Source: an uncultured Psychroserpens sp. (GTDB lineage Bacteria > Bacteroidota > Bacteroidia > Flavobacteriales > Flavobacteriaceae). From it: a DNA stretch of 64,000 bases. The stretch lies in the NCBI RefSeq assembly GCF_947492715.1, contig NZ_CANLNS010000002.1:434001-498000 (forward strand), in the 5' to 3' direction. Shown here piece by piece: positions 8,001-18,700 of the stretch (positions within the stretch are counted from its first letter, which is position 1; every line of letters starts with the position of its first letter). Under the pieces are notes generated by a model. That model was not told where the DNA came from. It worked only from the letters and a program-made list of their open reading frames with translations, and made no database searches. Position numbers and translations under genes: made by a program.

Positions 8001-9761
8001 TTATCTTACATATTTAAAATAATCTAGTAAAACGGAATCGTTAATGGTTCTTGGTGTAAAAACTTCCAAAAGACGTGGTGTATTTGATGTTTCAAAAAAG
8101 GACTTCAAATTTTCTTTTAGTTGAATTTCTGTTCGCGCATTTCTGTACTCAAAGCCATACATATCACATAATTGCTGAGCAGATAAACTGTGTTTCGTTT
8201 CAAAGAAATGATCAAAGTTTTCGGTGTTTTTATGTCCTGGCAGGATTCTAAAAATACCGCCTCCTTGATTATTAATTAAAATAATTCTGAAGTTTTCAGG
8301 AATGTAATCATTCCATAAGGCATTACTATCGTAGAAAAAACTCAAATCTCCTGTTATACAGGTTGTTTGCTTTTCATGAACAACAGCACAACCTATAGCG
8401 GTAGAAGTACTGCCATCAATACCACTAGTACCTCTATTACAAAATACAGTAAGGGATTGATTTAAATCAAATAATTGCGCATATCTCACAGTAGAACTAT
8501 TGCTTAACTGCAAAACGGTAGTATTGGGTAATGCTTTCAGTACAATACTAAAGACCTTAAAATCACTAAACGGAATCTGTTCTTCATATTCTAAATGCTT
8601 AAGGCTTCTATGTTGTTTTACTCTAGACCAAGTATTGAAATAAGTACTTTTTGAACCGTTTGTGATTTTTGGCAAGACTGCAGAAAAGAAACTATTTGGT
8701 TTGGCTACAATATGCTTATTTAAGCAAAAAAATGTATTGTTTGCTTTTTTCTCATTAATGTGCCAATGGTGTTTGGGCTTATATGTTCTTAAAAACGCCT
8801 TTATCTTTTTTGAAACCACCAAACCTCCAAGAGTAACTAATATTTCGGGCTGAAGGTCTTTAAATTCAGTAGCTGCTAATGGCGCTATTATTTTATCTAT
8901 ACTCGGAAAAAAATTAGGATGGTGTAAATTGGATGTTGTTTCAGTAAAAACAATAACACTCTCATCATCTGCCAATTGGTTTAACCATTCTTGTTCAATT
9001 TCATTAGGAGGCAATACACCAACCAATATCATCTTTTTAGTTGCCAAATGCCATTGATTAATACAGTCTTGAATTTCCTTTTGATCAATTTCAGGATAAT
9101 GTAAATGAATAGCATTCGACTTAGGACTGACCGTTAACTTTTCAACTGTTTCATAAAGAGGTTCATCTAAAGGTACATTAATATGTACTGGCCCCTTTTT
9201 AAATTGTGCTAAATTGAACGCTTTATTTAGTTCTTCTTCATTATAAGATTGAATATCTTGTTGCAAACCTAAAAAGTGTTCAATCTTATTTTCGATACTC
9301 TTAATGATTGGAAGTTCTTCTTTTTCTAACGTCTCATTATTATCTTTCAAATCGAGTTTAAGATTTGCCGAGTATAAAATGTGGTTTTCGTATATGTTTT
9401 TTTGATTTATAGTTTGGCCATCTCCGATACCAACCAGATGTTTAGGCCTATCTGCAGACACTACCACCAAAGGAATATCGCTGTAAAACGCTTCTGAAAC
9501 TGCGGGATAATAATTTAGTAGAGCACTACCAGATGTACAAACTACAACAACAGGTTCTCCAATTTGTTGTGCCATACCAAGTGCAAAAAACGCTGCGCAA
9601 CGTTCGTCTACAATACTGTAGCAATTAAAGAAATTATCACTAGTAAAACCAATAGTTAAGGGTGCATTTCTACTTCCAGGAGATATTACTATATGCTTTA
9701 TATTTTTAAGTTTACACAACTGTACCACAGTTTGTGCAAGCGGAATTTTAGGGTACTTCAT
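8001..9761 (-). CDS. menD: 2-succinyl-5-enolpyruvyl-6-hydroxy-3-cyclohexene-1-carboxylate synthase
   Basis: A 586-residue thiamine-diphosphate enzyme. The N-terminal PYR domain contains SPGSRNAPL and the activating-Glu segment DERCAAFFALG; the C-terminal PP domain contains the Mg/TPP motif starting GDLSFFYDSN and ending ILINNQGGGIF. These are MenD hallmarks and the length is typical. It condenses isochorismate with 2-oxoglutarate (SEPHCHC synthesis) in menaquinone synthesis. Here it is not adjacent to menF or menB but lies between them on the same strand, with other genes inserted. Confidence 0.95.
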   Translation of the reverse strand: MKYPKIPLAQTVVQLCKLKNIKHIVISPGSRNAPLTIGFTSDNFFNCYSIVDERCAAFFALGMAQQIGEPVVVVCTSGSALLNYYPAVSEAFYSDIPLVVVSADRPKHLVGIGDGQTINQKNIYENHILYSANLKLDLKDNNETLEKEELPIIKSIENKIEHFLGLQQDIQSYNEEELNKAFNLAQFKKGPVHINVPLDEPLYETVEKLTVSPKSNAIHLHYPEIDQKEIQDCINQWHLATKKMILVGVLPPNEIEQEWLNQLADDESVIVFTETTSNLHHPNFFPSIDKIIAPLAATEFKDLQPEILVTLGGLVVSKKIKAFLRTYKPKHHWHINEKKANNTFFCLNKHIVAKPNSFFSAVLPKITNGSKSTYFNTWSRVKQHRSLKHLEYEEQIPFSDFKVFSIVLKALPNTTVLQLSNSSTVRYAQLFDLNQSLTVFCNRGTSGIDGSTSTAIGCAVVHEKQTTCITGDLSFFYDSNALWNDYIPENFRIILINNQGGGIFRILPGHKNTENFDHFFETKHSLSAQQLCDMYGFEYRNARTEIQLKENLKSFFETSNTPRLLEVFTPRTINDSVLLDYFKYVR

Positions 9762-9857
9762 TTAACCACAAAGTTATTTAAATTAGGTGTCAAAAAAAAT
9801 AAGATTTAAAACAATTAATTTACTAACTTTCACTTCTTTATAATCAAATCAAAAAAC

Positions 9858-12800
9858 ATGAAAATTAATTCCCTCATTTTTCTTCTTGTCACATTTTCTA
9901 CGCTTAATATAAGTTTTGCACAGCAAAATGATAATTTATGGTTACGCAATACGTCTATTTCTCCTAACGGAAATCAAATTGCATTTACATACAATGCCGA
10001 TATTTATGTTGTTCCAACCAACGGAGGAAAGGCTACACGATTAACAACGAACAGTGCCTATGACACAAAGCCTGTTTGGTCTCATGACGGAAAACAAATT
10101 GCATTTGCCTCTAATCGTCATGGTAATTTCGACGTATTTGTAATGTCTTCGTCTGGTACAAATGTTAAACGCCTCACCTTTCACTCTGCCGATGATATGC
10201 CAACCGATTTCTCTCAAAAGGATGATGCTGTATGGTTTAATAGCATTCGTTTAGATGGTCAAAACTCACTATTATTTCATAGGTTAGGTGAATTATATAG
10301 CGTTAATCTTAATGCTACCAAACCGAAGCAACTTACTAGTTTTCCTGCATATGAGGCTCAAAACAATAGTCAAGGTGATATGATTTTTGAGGAAATAAAA
10401 GGTTATGAAGATCAATGGAGAAAGCATCATACATCGTCTGTTACAAGAGATATATGGATAAAAAGTAAATCTGGGCAATACACAAAACTATCAAACTTTA
10501 AAGGCGAAAATAGAAATCCTGTTTTTGGTACTGGGGATTCTTATTATTTTTTATCAGAAAAAGATGGAACCTTCAATGTTTATAAGTCAAATTTCTCTAA
10601 TCCAAATCAATCGACTCAAATTTCAGAATTTAAAATGCATCCCGTAAGGCATCTATCGGTGTCTAAAAATGACGTTTTGGCCTATAGTTTTAATGGAACT
10701 ATATATACACAAAGGCCGGGAGAATCTCCCAAGAAAGTTTCTGTAGATGTAAGTGGCGATCAGTCTTTAATGGATAATGAGCTTCTTTTTGTTAACGGAA
10801 ATGTGACAGATATGGTGCCATCTCCTAATGGTAAAGAGTTGATCTTTATTTATAGAGGAGATGTGTTTGTAACTTCTATTGACGGAAGTTTAACAAGGCG
10901 ACTTACCAATACACCTGAACAAGAACGCAGTATTGATATTAGTCCAGATGGCAGAACTATTGTGTATGCGGGAGAACGTAATAACAGTTGGAATCTTTAC
11001 ACACAAACGATCGCCTCAGATAACGATAAGTATTTTTTAAATGCTTTAGAATTAGACGAAGATGTTTTACTTGCCAATGCATCCGAAAGTTTTCAACCTA
11101 AGTTCTCTCCTACTGGAGAAGACATTGCATATTTGGAAGAACGCACAAAATTGAGAACCATAAATTTAAAATCGAAAAAAGTCACTGTTATACATAACGG
11201 CGAGAAACATTTCTCTTATTCTGATGGCGATCAGCAATACGAATGGAGTCCTGATGGGAAATGGCTGGCCATTACATTCTATCCTGATCAGTATTGGTTT
11301 GGTGAAATTGGTATTATAAAAGCCGATGGAACAGGTAAACTTATTAATATTTCTAAAAGTGGTTTTAGCGATTTTTCTCCAAAATGGTCTTTAGATGGAA
11401 CGATTTTATATTGGGCTTCAGACCGAAACGGTATGCACAGTGTTGCTAAAACCGGTCCTTCACAATTGGATGTCTATGGTGTGTTCTTAACACAAGAAGC
11501 TTATGATAAATTTAGGCTAAATAAAGATGAATTTTCGTTCTTGATTGATGACAAAAAAACAGAGGATAAAAAAGAAAATGATAAAAGTGATAAAGATGAA
11601 ACTGAGGCTAATAAAGACAAAAAGCCAAAATTAAAACCTATTGTCATTGAATTTGATAATTTAAATAAACGAAAAGCGAAATTATCATTGTTTTCTACAA
11701 ACTTGTCTGACGCCTTAATAACAAAAGATTCTAAATCATTACTATACCTTGGACGTGTTGATAATCAGGCCGATTTGTGGAAGTTAGATCTTCGAACAAG
11801 AGAAATAAAATCCTTAGGGAAATTTGGTCGCGGAGGCTCAATGGTTTTTGGAAAAGATGCTAAGGAGGTGTTTATATTAAGTCGAGGTAAGATTGCAAAA
11901 GTCGATGTTGGATCAGGAAAACGTAAAGGCGTAGGAATTAATGATGAAATGTCATTTAATCTATCGGCCGAACGTCTTTACCTTATGGATCATGTGTCTC
12001 GTCAAGTAAAGAAAAAATTCTTAGATCCAAATTTACATGGAGCCCCTTGGGATGCGCTTTCAGAAAATTACAAAAAGTTTGTCCCACATATTAATAATGA
12101 TTATGATTTTAAAGATATTCTAGGAGAATTACTAGGAGAATTAAATGCATCTCATACAGGCGCTCGCTTTAGATCTCCTAATATAAAGGGAGATCAAACG
12201 GCTTCTTTAGGAATTTTTATTGATGAGAATCATAAAGGTGACGGACTTAAAATTTCGGAAATTATAGAAGGAAGTCCGTTAGTCAATAGTGATAAAAAAG
12301 TAAAAGCTGGTGTCATTATACAGGCTATTAATGGAGAGGTCATTACGAATAACATGAATTATTATAAGTTATTAAACCGTAAAGCAGGAGAAGCGATTAC
12401 TATTTCCTACTATAACCCTACAACAAAAGATAAATGGAAAGAACGTGTAAAACCAATTTCTATAGGTGCCGAAAATGAATTGCGATATCAGCGATGGATT
12501 AAGAAAAACAGAGAACTCGTTCATAAACTCTCAAATAATCAAATTGGTTATATGCATATTAGAAGTATGAGCGATCGCAGTTTTAGAGAGTTTTTGGAAA
12601 ACGTAATGGGAGATGAAGTAAATAAAAAGGCACTCGTAGTAGATACGCGTTTTAATGGTGGTGGAGACTTGGTTGACGATATTACTACGTTTTTAAGTGG
12701 AGAAAAGTATATGGAGTTTCAAAATGGTGGTAAAATTATTGGTATGGAATCTCAACGCCGCTGGACAAAACCAAGTATTATGCTGATGGGAGAGTCTAAC

Positions 12801-13088
12801 TACTCTGATGCTCATTGTACACCAGCTGGTTATAAAGACTTAAAAATTGGAAAACTCGTTGGCATGCCCGTTCCTGGCACTTGCAGTTTTGTTTGGTGGG
12901 AACGCATACAGAATGGTATTGTATTCGGCATACCAAATATGCAAGTATTAGATATTGAAGGTGACGTCTTAGAAAATAAAGAACTCATGCCAGATATTCT
13001 AGTTAAAAATGGATTTGACAATATCACTGGTGGAAAAGACGAACAAATTGAAGCAGCAGTGATCGAATTATTAAAGTCTATTGACTGA
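9858..13088 (+). CDS. tricorn-like S41 family peptidase with beta-propeller N-terminus
   Basis: A 1076-residue secreted or periplasmic protein: signal peptide at 1-21 (ending SFAQ), TolB/WD40-like propeller repeats over about 30-690 (TRLTTNSAYDTKPVWSHDGK, YEWSPDGKWLA), a helical linker, a PDZ domain near 780-870, and an S41 core near 880-1070 with FNGGGDLVDD and the probable nucleophile Ser983 (NYSDAH). This is the tricorn-protease layout, a large peptidase that degrades oligopeptides. A very charged Lys/Asp/Glu-rich insert lies at about 562-594 between the propeller blades. It is divergent from menD with a 96-bp spacer and stands alone. Confidence 0.9.
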   Translation: MKINSLIFLLVTFSTLNISFAQQNDNLWLRNTSISPNGNQIAFTYNADIYVVPTNGGKATRLTTNSAYDTKPVWSHDGKQIAFASNRHGNFDVFVMSSSGTNVKRLTFHSADDMPTDFSQKDDAVWFNSIRLDGQNSLLFHRLGELYSVNLNATKPKQLTSFPAYEAQNNSQGDMIFEEIKGYEDQWRKHHTSSVTRDIWIKSKSGQYTKLSNFKGENRNPVFGTGDSYYFLSEKDGTFNVYKSNFSNPNQSTQISEFKMHPVRHLSVSKNDVLAYSFNGTIYTQRPGESPKKVSVDVSGDQSLMDNELLFVNGNVTDMVPSPNGKELIFIYRGDVFVTSIDGSLTRRLTNTPEQERSIDISPDGRTIVYAGERNNSWNLYTQTIASDNDKYFLNALELDEDVLLANASESFQPKFSPTGEDIAYLEERTKLRTINLKSKKVTVIHNGEKHFSYSDGDQQYEWSPDGKWLAITFYPDQYWFGEIGIIKADGTGKLINISKSGFSDFSPKWSLDGTILYWASDRNGMHSVAKTGPSQLDVYGVFLTQEAYDKFRLNKDEFSFLIDDKKTEDKKENDKSDKDETEANKDKKPKLKPIVIEFDNLNKRKAKLSLFSTNLSDALITKDSKSLLYLGRVDNQADLWKLDLRTREIKSLGKFGRGGSMVFGKDAKEVFILSRGKIAKVDVGSGKRKGVGINDEMSFNLSAERLYLMDHVSRQVKKKFLDPNLHGAPWDALSENYKKFVPHINNDYDFKDILGELLGELNASHTGARFRSPNIKGDQTASLGIFIDENHKGDGLKISEIIEGSPLVNSDKKVKAGVIIQAINGEVITNNMNYYKLLNRKAGEAITISYYNPTTKDKWKERVKPISIGAENELRYQRWIKKNRELVHKLSNNQIGYMHIRSMSDRSFREFLENVMGDEVNKKALVVDTRFNGGGDLVDDITTFLSGEKYMEFQNGGKIIGMESQRRWTKPSIMLMGESNYSDAHCTPAGYKDLKIGKLVGMPVPGTCSFVWWERIQNGIVFGIPNMQVLDIEGDVLENKELMPDILVKNGFDNITGGKDEQIEAAVIELLKSID

Positions 13089-13155
13089 ACATCAAACACC
13101 GATTAGCAACATACATTGAAATGAAAATTTCATGTTATAGATATAAAAAATAGTA

Positions 13156-13506
13156 ATGCCCAAAACTCTATATCGCGTCTACGTTATCGAATTATCAAAA
13201 CGAGTGTTTACAGAAAATACTAGGTTTCGTAATGCAAACCCTCAGTTTAATGGTGTACTACAATGTTTGTATGTAGGTATGACGAGTAAAACTCCAAAAG
13301 AACGATTTCTACAACACAAAACAGGCTATAGAAACAAAAAGGGACATAAACTTTCTTCTAATATTGTTGAGAAATACGGCAATTATTTAAGACCTAGTTT
13401 ATACAATCATATTGCCCCAATGACAACAAGAGCAGAGGCTATAAAAATGGAAGAAACCTTGGCTTTAGAATTAAGGCGACAGAAATATGCTGTGTGGTAT
13501 AATTAA
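13156..13506 (+). CDS. GIY-YIG-like small protein
   Basis: A 116-residue protein whose first half follows the GIY-YIG nuclease pattern: a first strand YRVYVIEL, a second strand LYVGMTSKTPKERFLQH with the conserved Arg and a His, and a downstream acidic region (KMEETLALEL). The match is loose and nuclease activity is not certain. Its stop codon overlaps that of the convergent menF gene by four bases (13503-13506). The gene is isolated, with no restriction or repair partner nearby. Confidence 0.65.
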   Translation: MPKTLYRVYVIELSKRVFTENTRFRNANPQFNGVLQCLYVGMTSKTPKERFLQHKTGYRNKKGHKLSSNIVEKYGNYLRPSLYNHIAPMTTRAEAIKMEETLALELRRQKYAVWYN

Positions 13507-14615
13507 TTTAAAACCGACATCATTGTCTTTGATTTTTTAACGGTTTCTTCCCATTCATCAAGAGGGATAGAATCTTTGGTTATACCTCCTCCAACGTAAA
13601 TTAAAGCACGTTCGTTTTTTATTTGCATACATCGTAGATTAACAAAAAGCTGACTTTCTGTTTTTATCGTAGCATATGCATTGTTTTCTACATTTCGCTT
13701 GTTGGTATTTCTTATTCGCGAGGTTTTTAAATTGAGTTCTCCTAAAAACCCTGTATAGAATTCGCGGTCGTAGTTTTCGTTATTCTGAATAAAATATTTC
13801 GCTTCAACTTTTGGCAAACCACAAACAGCTGGTGTTGGATGCAAAGATAAAACAATGTTTTTCAGATGATTGGGTTTTAGTATACCCGAAATTTGAGATT
13901 GCAGATGCAACAATGTTCCTGCTTTGACTGTCTTTGGATTTGATACGTTCAATTGATCTACAAAGGGTTCGAGTTCATTAACTATAAATTCTGTAACGAT
14001 ACGTTGTTCATCTATATTCTTAGAATCCCATGTAACATCTAAGGTATCTACATAATATTGTGTACCAGCCAAGGACATGGTTTTAAAACGTAAACCATCA
14101 ATATTTAATAATGTTTCTGGTGTTGCGCCTAACCATAACCCAACCTTTGGATGATACCAAATGTATACAAATGCGGCTGAATACTGATGAAGTAACTTCC
14201 TAAATATTTGTAGTGGGTTTTTATCTGAAATAGGCACAACCTCAGCTCTGGATAAGACCACTTTTTCTAGTTCGCTTTTATGAATAATATCCACCCCTTT
14301 TTGCACTAATTCGACATGTTCCTTAAAGTGTGTAGCCGTATCATGTTGGCTTTCGCCATGATCAACGTTTAATGTTAACCCCATTTCAGAAGTAATTATT
14401 TTTGATGATTCCGTTGGAAAAATAACTGTGGGCTTTTTGGAGTCAAAAGGTGAAAATACAAATCCGCTTTCATCAAAATTGGACGTATAATGTACGTTAT
14501 CATTATTTTGAAACCACCCCTTAACTATACTCTCGTTAGGTTTTTTATATGCTACAAAAGGTAATTTATTTTTAAAATGAGATTCTATCTGAAAAAAGAA
14601 ATCTTCTTGACGCAT
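13503..14615 (-). CDS. menF: isochorismate synthase (chorismate-binding enzyme)
   Basis: A 370-residue chorismate-binding enzyme. The C-terminal half carries LHPTPAVCGLPK, YDREFYTGFLGE and YVGGGITKDS...EWEETVKKSK, the usual active-site blocks of MenF/EntC. It converts chorismate to isochorismate, the first step to menaquinone; a siderophore role (EntC) is less likely since no siderophore genes are present. Its ATG overlaps the stop of the upstream thioesterase gene (TAATG), so the two are translationally coupled. Confidence 0.9.
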   Translation of the reverse strand: MRQEDFFFQIESHFKNKLPFVAYKKPNESIVKGWFQNNDNVHYTSNFDESGFVFSPFDSKKPTVIFPTESSKIITSEMGLTLNVDHGESQHDTATHFKEHVELVQKGVDIIHKSELEKVVLSRAEVVPISDKNPLQIFRKLLHQYSAAFVYIWYHPKVGLWLGATPETLLNIDGLRFKTMSLAGTQYYVDTLDVTWDSKNIDEQRIVTEFIVNELEPFVDQLNVSNPKTVKAGTLLHLQSQISGILKPNHLKNIVLSLHPTPAVCGLPKVEAKYFIQNNENYDREFYTGFLGELNLKTSRIRNTNKRNVENNAYATIKTESQLFVNLRCMQIKNERALIYVGGGITKDSIPLDEWEETVKKSKTMMSVLN

Positions 14616-15043
14616 TATTTATTTCTTTTAGGAAGGGAAATAGTAGACAGCTTACAAATAGACACCAAATTATTATTATCATCTGTAATTCTTATATCTA
14701 AAAGCTGGGTTGTTCTTCCCTTATGAACAAAGACGGCCTTAGCGTAGACATAACCTTCTGAAACACTTTTAAGATGATTAGCAGTTATCTCCAGACCTCT
14801 TACAAACAAGTTTTCGGTATCTAAAAAAATATGTGATGCAAAACTACCTACGCTTTCAGCTAAGGCTGCCGTTGCACCACCATGAAGTACACCATCCGGT
14901 TGATGAACTTTTGGAGTTACTGGCATTCTTGCTATTAAAAAATCATCGCCATAGTCAACAATCTCAATACTGAGTGTTTCCATTAAGGTGTTTTTGCAAG
15001 ATGCATTGGCCTTTACCAGAATATCTTCTTTAGATAATTGCAT
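14615..15043 (-). CDS. PaaI-type hotdog thioesterase, candidate DHNA-CoA thioesterase
   Basis: A hotdog-fold thioesterase of about 142 residues with the family motif VLHGGATAALAESVGS and a PDGVLHGG loop. The start is taken at MQLSKEDI; ten further codons upstream are open but unconserved. PaaI-like enzymes hydrolyse acyl- or aroyl-CoA esters. The TAATG overlap with menF makes a menaquinone role attractive, namely release of DHNA from DHNA-CoA, the step between MenB and MenA. That is inference from position and fold; general phenylacetyl-CoA-type activity remains possible. Confidence 0.85.
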   Translation of the reverse strand: MQLSKEDILVKANASCKNTLMETLSIEIVDYGDDFLIARMPVTPKVHQPDGVLHGGATAALAESVGSFASHIFLDTENLFVRGLEITANHLKSVSEGYVYAKAVFVHKGRTTQLLDIRITDDNNNLVSICKLSTISLPKRNK

Positions 15044-15082
15044 ATAATACTGTATTTTTAAAGTCGCAAACAAAAATACAAA

Positions 15083-15715
15083 ATGAAATCTACAGAAAAG
15101 GAAATTTCTTATGCCATTACTAATAGTTACTCCACGTTAAACACATTAAGTTCTTCTACCAAAAATGTATGGTTTGTATGTCATGGCATGGGTTATTTAA
15201 GCCGTTATTTTCTCAAATATTTTAAGGGCTTAGACACCAAAGACAACTATATTATAGCACCACAAGCCCAAAGTAAATATTACATTACATCAAAATTTAA
15301 GCACGTTGGAGCTAGTTGGTTAACGCGAGAAAACACCAGTTTAGAAACCAAAAATGTAATGACTTATTTTGATTCAATTTTTGAACAAGAACAGTTACCA
15401 GATGGAATCAATTTAATTGTTATGGGCTATTCTCAAGGTGTTAGTGTTGCCATGAGATACTTAGCAAAAAGACAACTTCAATGTTCTCATTTGATATTGC
15501 ATTCGGGAGGCATTCCTGAAGAATTAACAGCTCATGATTTTAAATTTTTCTCTGGTAAAACAAGTCTTATCTATGGTATTAACGATGAGTACCTCAATGA
15601 TGAACGCATGCAAAGAGAGCAATCTAAAGCCCAAAATTTATTTAATAATTTAGACATAATTCCGTTTGAAGGTATTCATGAAGTAAATACGACGATTCTA
15701 TGCAATATGGTTTAA
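15083..15715 (+). CDS. alpha/beta-hydrolase, small esterase
   Basis: A 210-residue cytosolic alpha/beta hydrolase of the phospholipase/carboxylesterase size class. It shows an oxyanion-strand segment VWFVCHGMGY, the nucleophile elbow GYSQG and a late His in FEGIHEVN. No signal peptide is seen. It is divergent from the thioesterase-menF pair with a 39-bp spacer, so the promoters must overlap. The substrate is unknown. Confidence 0.8.
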   Translation: MKSTEKEISYAITNSYSTLNTLSSSTKNVWFVCHGMGYLSRYFLKYFKGLDTKDNYIIAPQAQSKYYITSKFKHVGASWLTRENTSLETKNVMTYFDSIFEQEQLPDGINLIVMGYSQGVSVAMRYLAKRQLQCSHLILHSGGIPEELTAHDFKFFSGKTSLIYGINDEYLNDERMQREQSKAQNLFNNLDIIPFEGIHEVNTTILCNMV

Positions 15716-15720
15716 AATCA

Positions 15721-15749
15721 AAAAGCAGCCATTAATAATGGCCACTTTT
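15721..15749. terminator. probable terminator between convergent genes
   Basis: Stem of six perfect pairs (GCCATT/AATGGC, 15728-15742) with a three-base loop, further supported outside two mismatches by AAAG/CTTT, with A-rich and T-rich flanks. It lies between the hydrolase stop (15715) and the end of the giant repeat gene (15792), in a position to serve both strands. Confidence 0.6.
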
Positions 15750-15791
15750 CTCAATTAATAATTAATTATTGCTATTAAATCAATTATAGTA

Positions 15792-18700
15792 TTATTTCTT
15801 ATTTGAAGAAATAATTTTCTTTACCATCGTACCTTTGCTCGTTGTTACCTTAACAAATAGAATCTGATCATTAATATTGGATAAATCTATTTTACTAATA
15901 CCATCATAACCTTTGATATAATCTTTTACAGAAATATCCTTTAATAACATTCCACGCACGTCCATAACCTGAATAGAAACATCTGTATCAAACTCATAAA
16001 CATAAGCGATATTAATTTCTTTTGTATAAGGCACTGGATATGCTTTAAAGTCTACAGACGTATCTGTTTGTACACTCCGTTGTTCATCCTTTTTCTTATC
16101 TCCTTTAGGAATTTCACAAACTTGAACTTCGGCATGTGCAATTAGATAGAAGTTTGCCAGACATTCAGTAATCTGAATATCATCTATAGAGAAAACAATA
16201 GTGGCCGAATTTCCATCATTTGAAACACCAGAATAAGGATACTGACCAGGAGCTGTTGTTGGTGCGCACAGTCGTCCTGTTTGGGAACCAATACATGGAT
16301 AAGGTCCACAACCCGCATATACATGAACAAGGTCTAGTCTGTAAAATACATTCTCATCACCTTCATCTAATGTGTAAGTCACATAAATTTCATCACCTGA
16401 ACGCTCAACAGTAACATATCCAACAAGAACACCTGGCGAATTTTCGTCGTTAGGGTCACAATCGTTACCAGATCCAGCATATAAATCAAATGTATAAGTA
16501 TTATAATCCCCTAATTCATTTTGAGACTCAAGATTTAGACCACCATTAGTCCATCCCCAATTACTATTATCTACAAGCGATGTAGATTCTATGAAACACC
16601 ATTCATTTGCTCCAGAATTTGGTGCAAAAGCATAAGCAGTTTCATCAACACAGCACTCTACAATTTCAACCTCAAATTTGACACTGTCTTGGCATTTAGA
16701 ACCGAGCGCAAATACATATTCAATATCATGAACCCCTGTACCAAGAGCACTTGGATCTATACTGTAGGTCCCATCTTCATTATCTATAACTCCTATACCA
16801 GAGTAAATACCACCTGCAGGTTGGCCGCCAGACAAAATCACAGGTCCATCTTCTAAACAAATTGGACCAACATATGGATGCGATCCTATAACAGTTTCAT
16901 TTTCTGTAATTTCTAATCTTGCTTTATATAAACAACCATTTTCATCATAAACCTTAGTTTTAATTGGAGAGTCCGCAGCGGTATAGGTTTCACCTGTTAA
17001 TGGCCATGTATAAGATCCTCCAAGACAAACTGTTACTTCATGAAGTACGCGTTCTGGTTCAGGATATTCGTCTATTATCAATGTAGCCGTATAAGAACAT
17101 CCATTTTCGTTCGCTAATTCTAAAATCACAGGAGAGTCTTCCGCAAAATACAGATTACCATCAACGTCCCATCTATAGCCATAACCATAACAAACGGTCA
17201 CTTCATCCTTAATGTTTTTCTTCTTAGGATATTCGTAAACCTTCACAATTGCTGAAGATCCAGGGCATGATTCTGACCCCACAAATGTATATGTATACTC
17301 TCCATTTAAAGGTCCAGTCCAAATACCACCTGGGTCTGGGTTTCCGCCTAAGGCTTCAAATAGTTCTTCAAATGTTGGTATCACACCTTCACAAACAGTA
17401 AGTATTCCATTTTCACCAGCATTAGCTTCGGTACTTTGATTAATTATTAAAGTAGCCGTGTACGGACAACCATTGTCGTCAAACAGATTGAGTTCTACTG
17501 GAGAATCGGATGCCGAATATGTATTACCATCTACTTCCCATAAATAAGTTTCATCACCACAAATACTTGCTTCATCTTCTATGTTCTCAGTTCTAGGATG
17601 TTCTAAAATAGTCAATGTTGCAGTATAAGGGCAACCATTGGCATCAATTAGCTCTAACTCTACTGGCGAGTCGGTCGCCGTGTAACTATTCTGATCGACA
17701 TCCCATAAATATGAATCTTCAAAACATACGGTAACTACCTCATCAATATTTTCAGTCGCATCATATTCGTATACCGTCACGGTTGCGTAGACTTCAGGAC
17801 ATGAGCCAGAAGCTTCAAACATATATTTGTAAACTCCATTAACTGGTCCGCTCCATATACCTCCAGTATCCGGGTTTCCTTCTAACGCTTCAAACAACTC
17901 CTCATTGGTTGGTGTTACATTTTCGCAAACTGTAAGTACACCATCTTCACCAGGGTCTGGAGCTGTGTCTTCATTAATGATAAGTGTAGCCGAATAAGGA
18001 CAACCATTAGCATCTTCTAAATCTAACTCTACTGGTGAATCGGCTGCAGTATATGTCTCACCATTAACAGACCAAGTATAAGAGTCTTCCTTACAAATAG
18101 TAACTTCATCCTCTATGTTTTCTGTAACATCATAAGCCGATATAGTTAATACCGTAATGTACGGACAACCATTACTATCGGTCTTAGGAACATCATAACT
18201 TCCTACACCATATTCAATGCCTTCATAGTTAAAGGTATTTCCTTCACAAACTTCTCCTGAAGCGGTATCATCGGGTGTTACATCATATGCTGTTACAGTT
18301 AATACCGTTTTATATGGACAACCATTAGCATCGGTTCGTGGGATATCATGTGAGCCCACAGCATAATCATTACCTTCATAGTTAAAGGTATTTCCTTCAC
18401 AAACTTCTCCTGAAGCTGCATCGTCTGGTGTAACATCATAGGTGTCTACAGTTACTGTTGCTGAAACCTCTGGACATGAACCTGAAGCAGCAAATGTGTA
18501 TGTATACATGCCATTAACAGGACCGCTCCAAACACCTCCAGCATCCGGATTTCCTTCTAATGCTTCAAACAACTCCTCATTTGTTGGAGTTACATCTTCA
18601 CAAACCGTTAACGCTCCATTTTCACCTGCATCTGGCGCATCATCTTCTGTTATAGTTAAAATTGCCGAATAAGGACAGCCGTTAGCATCTATCAAATCCA

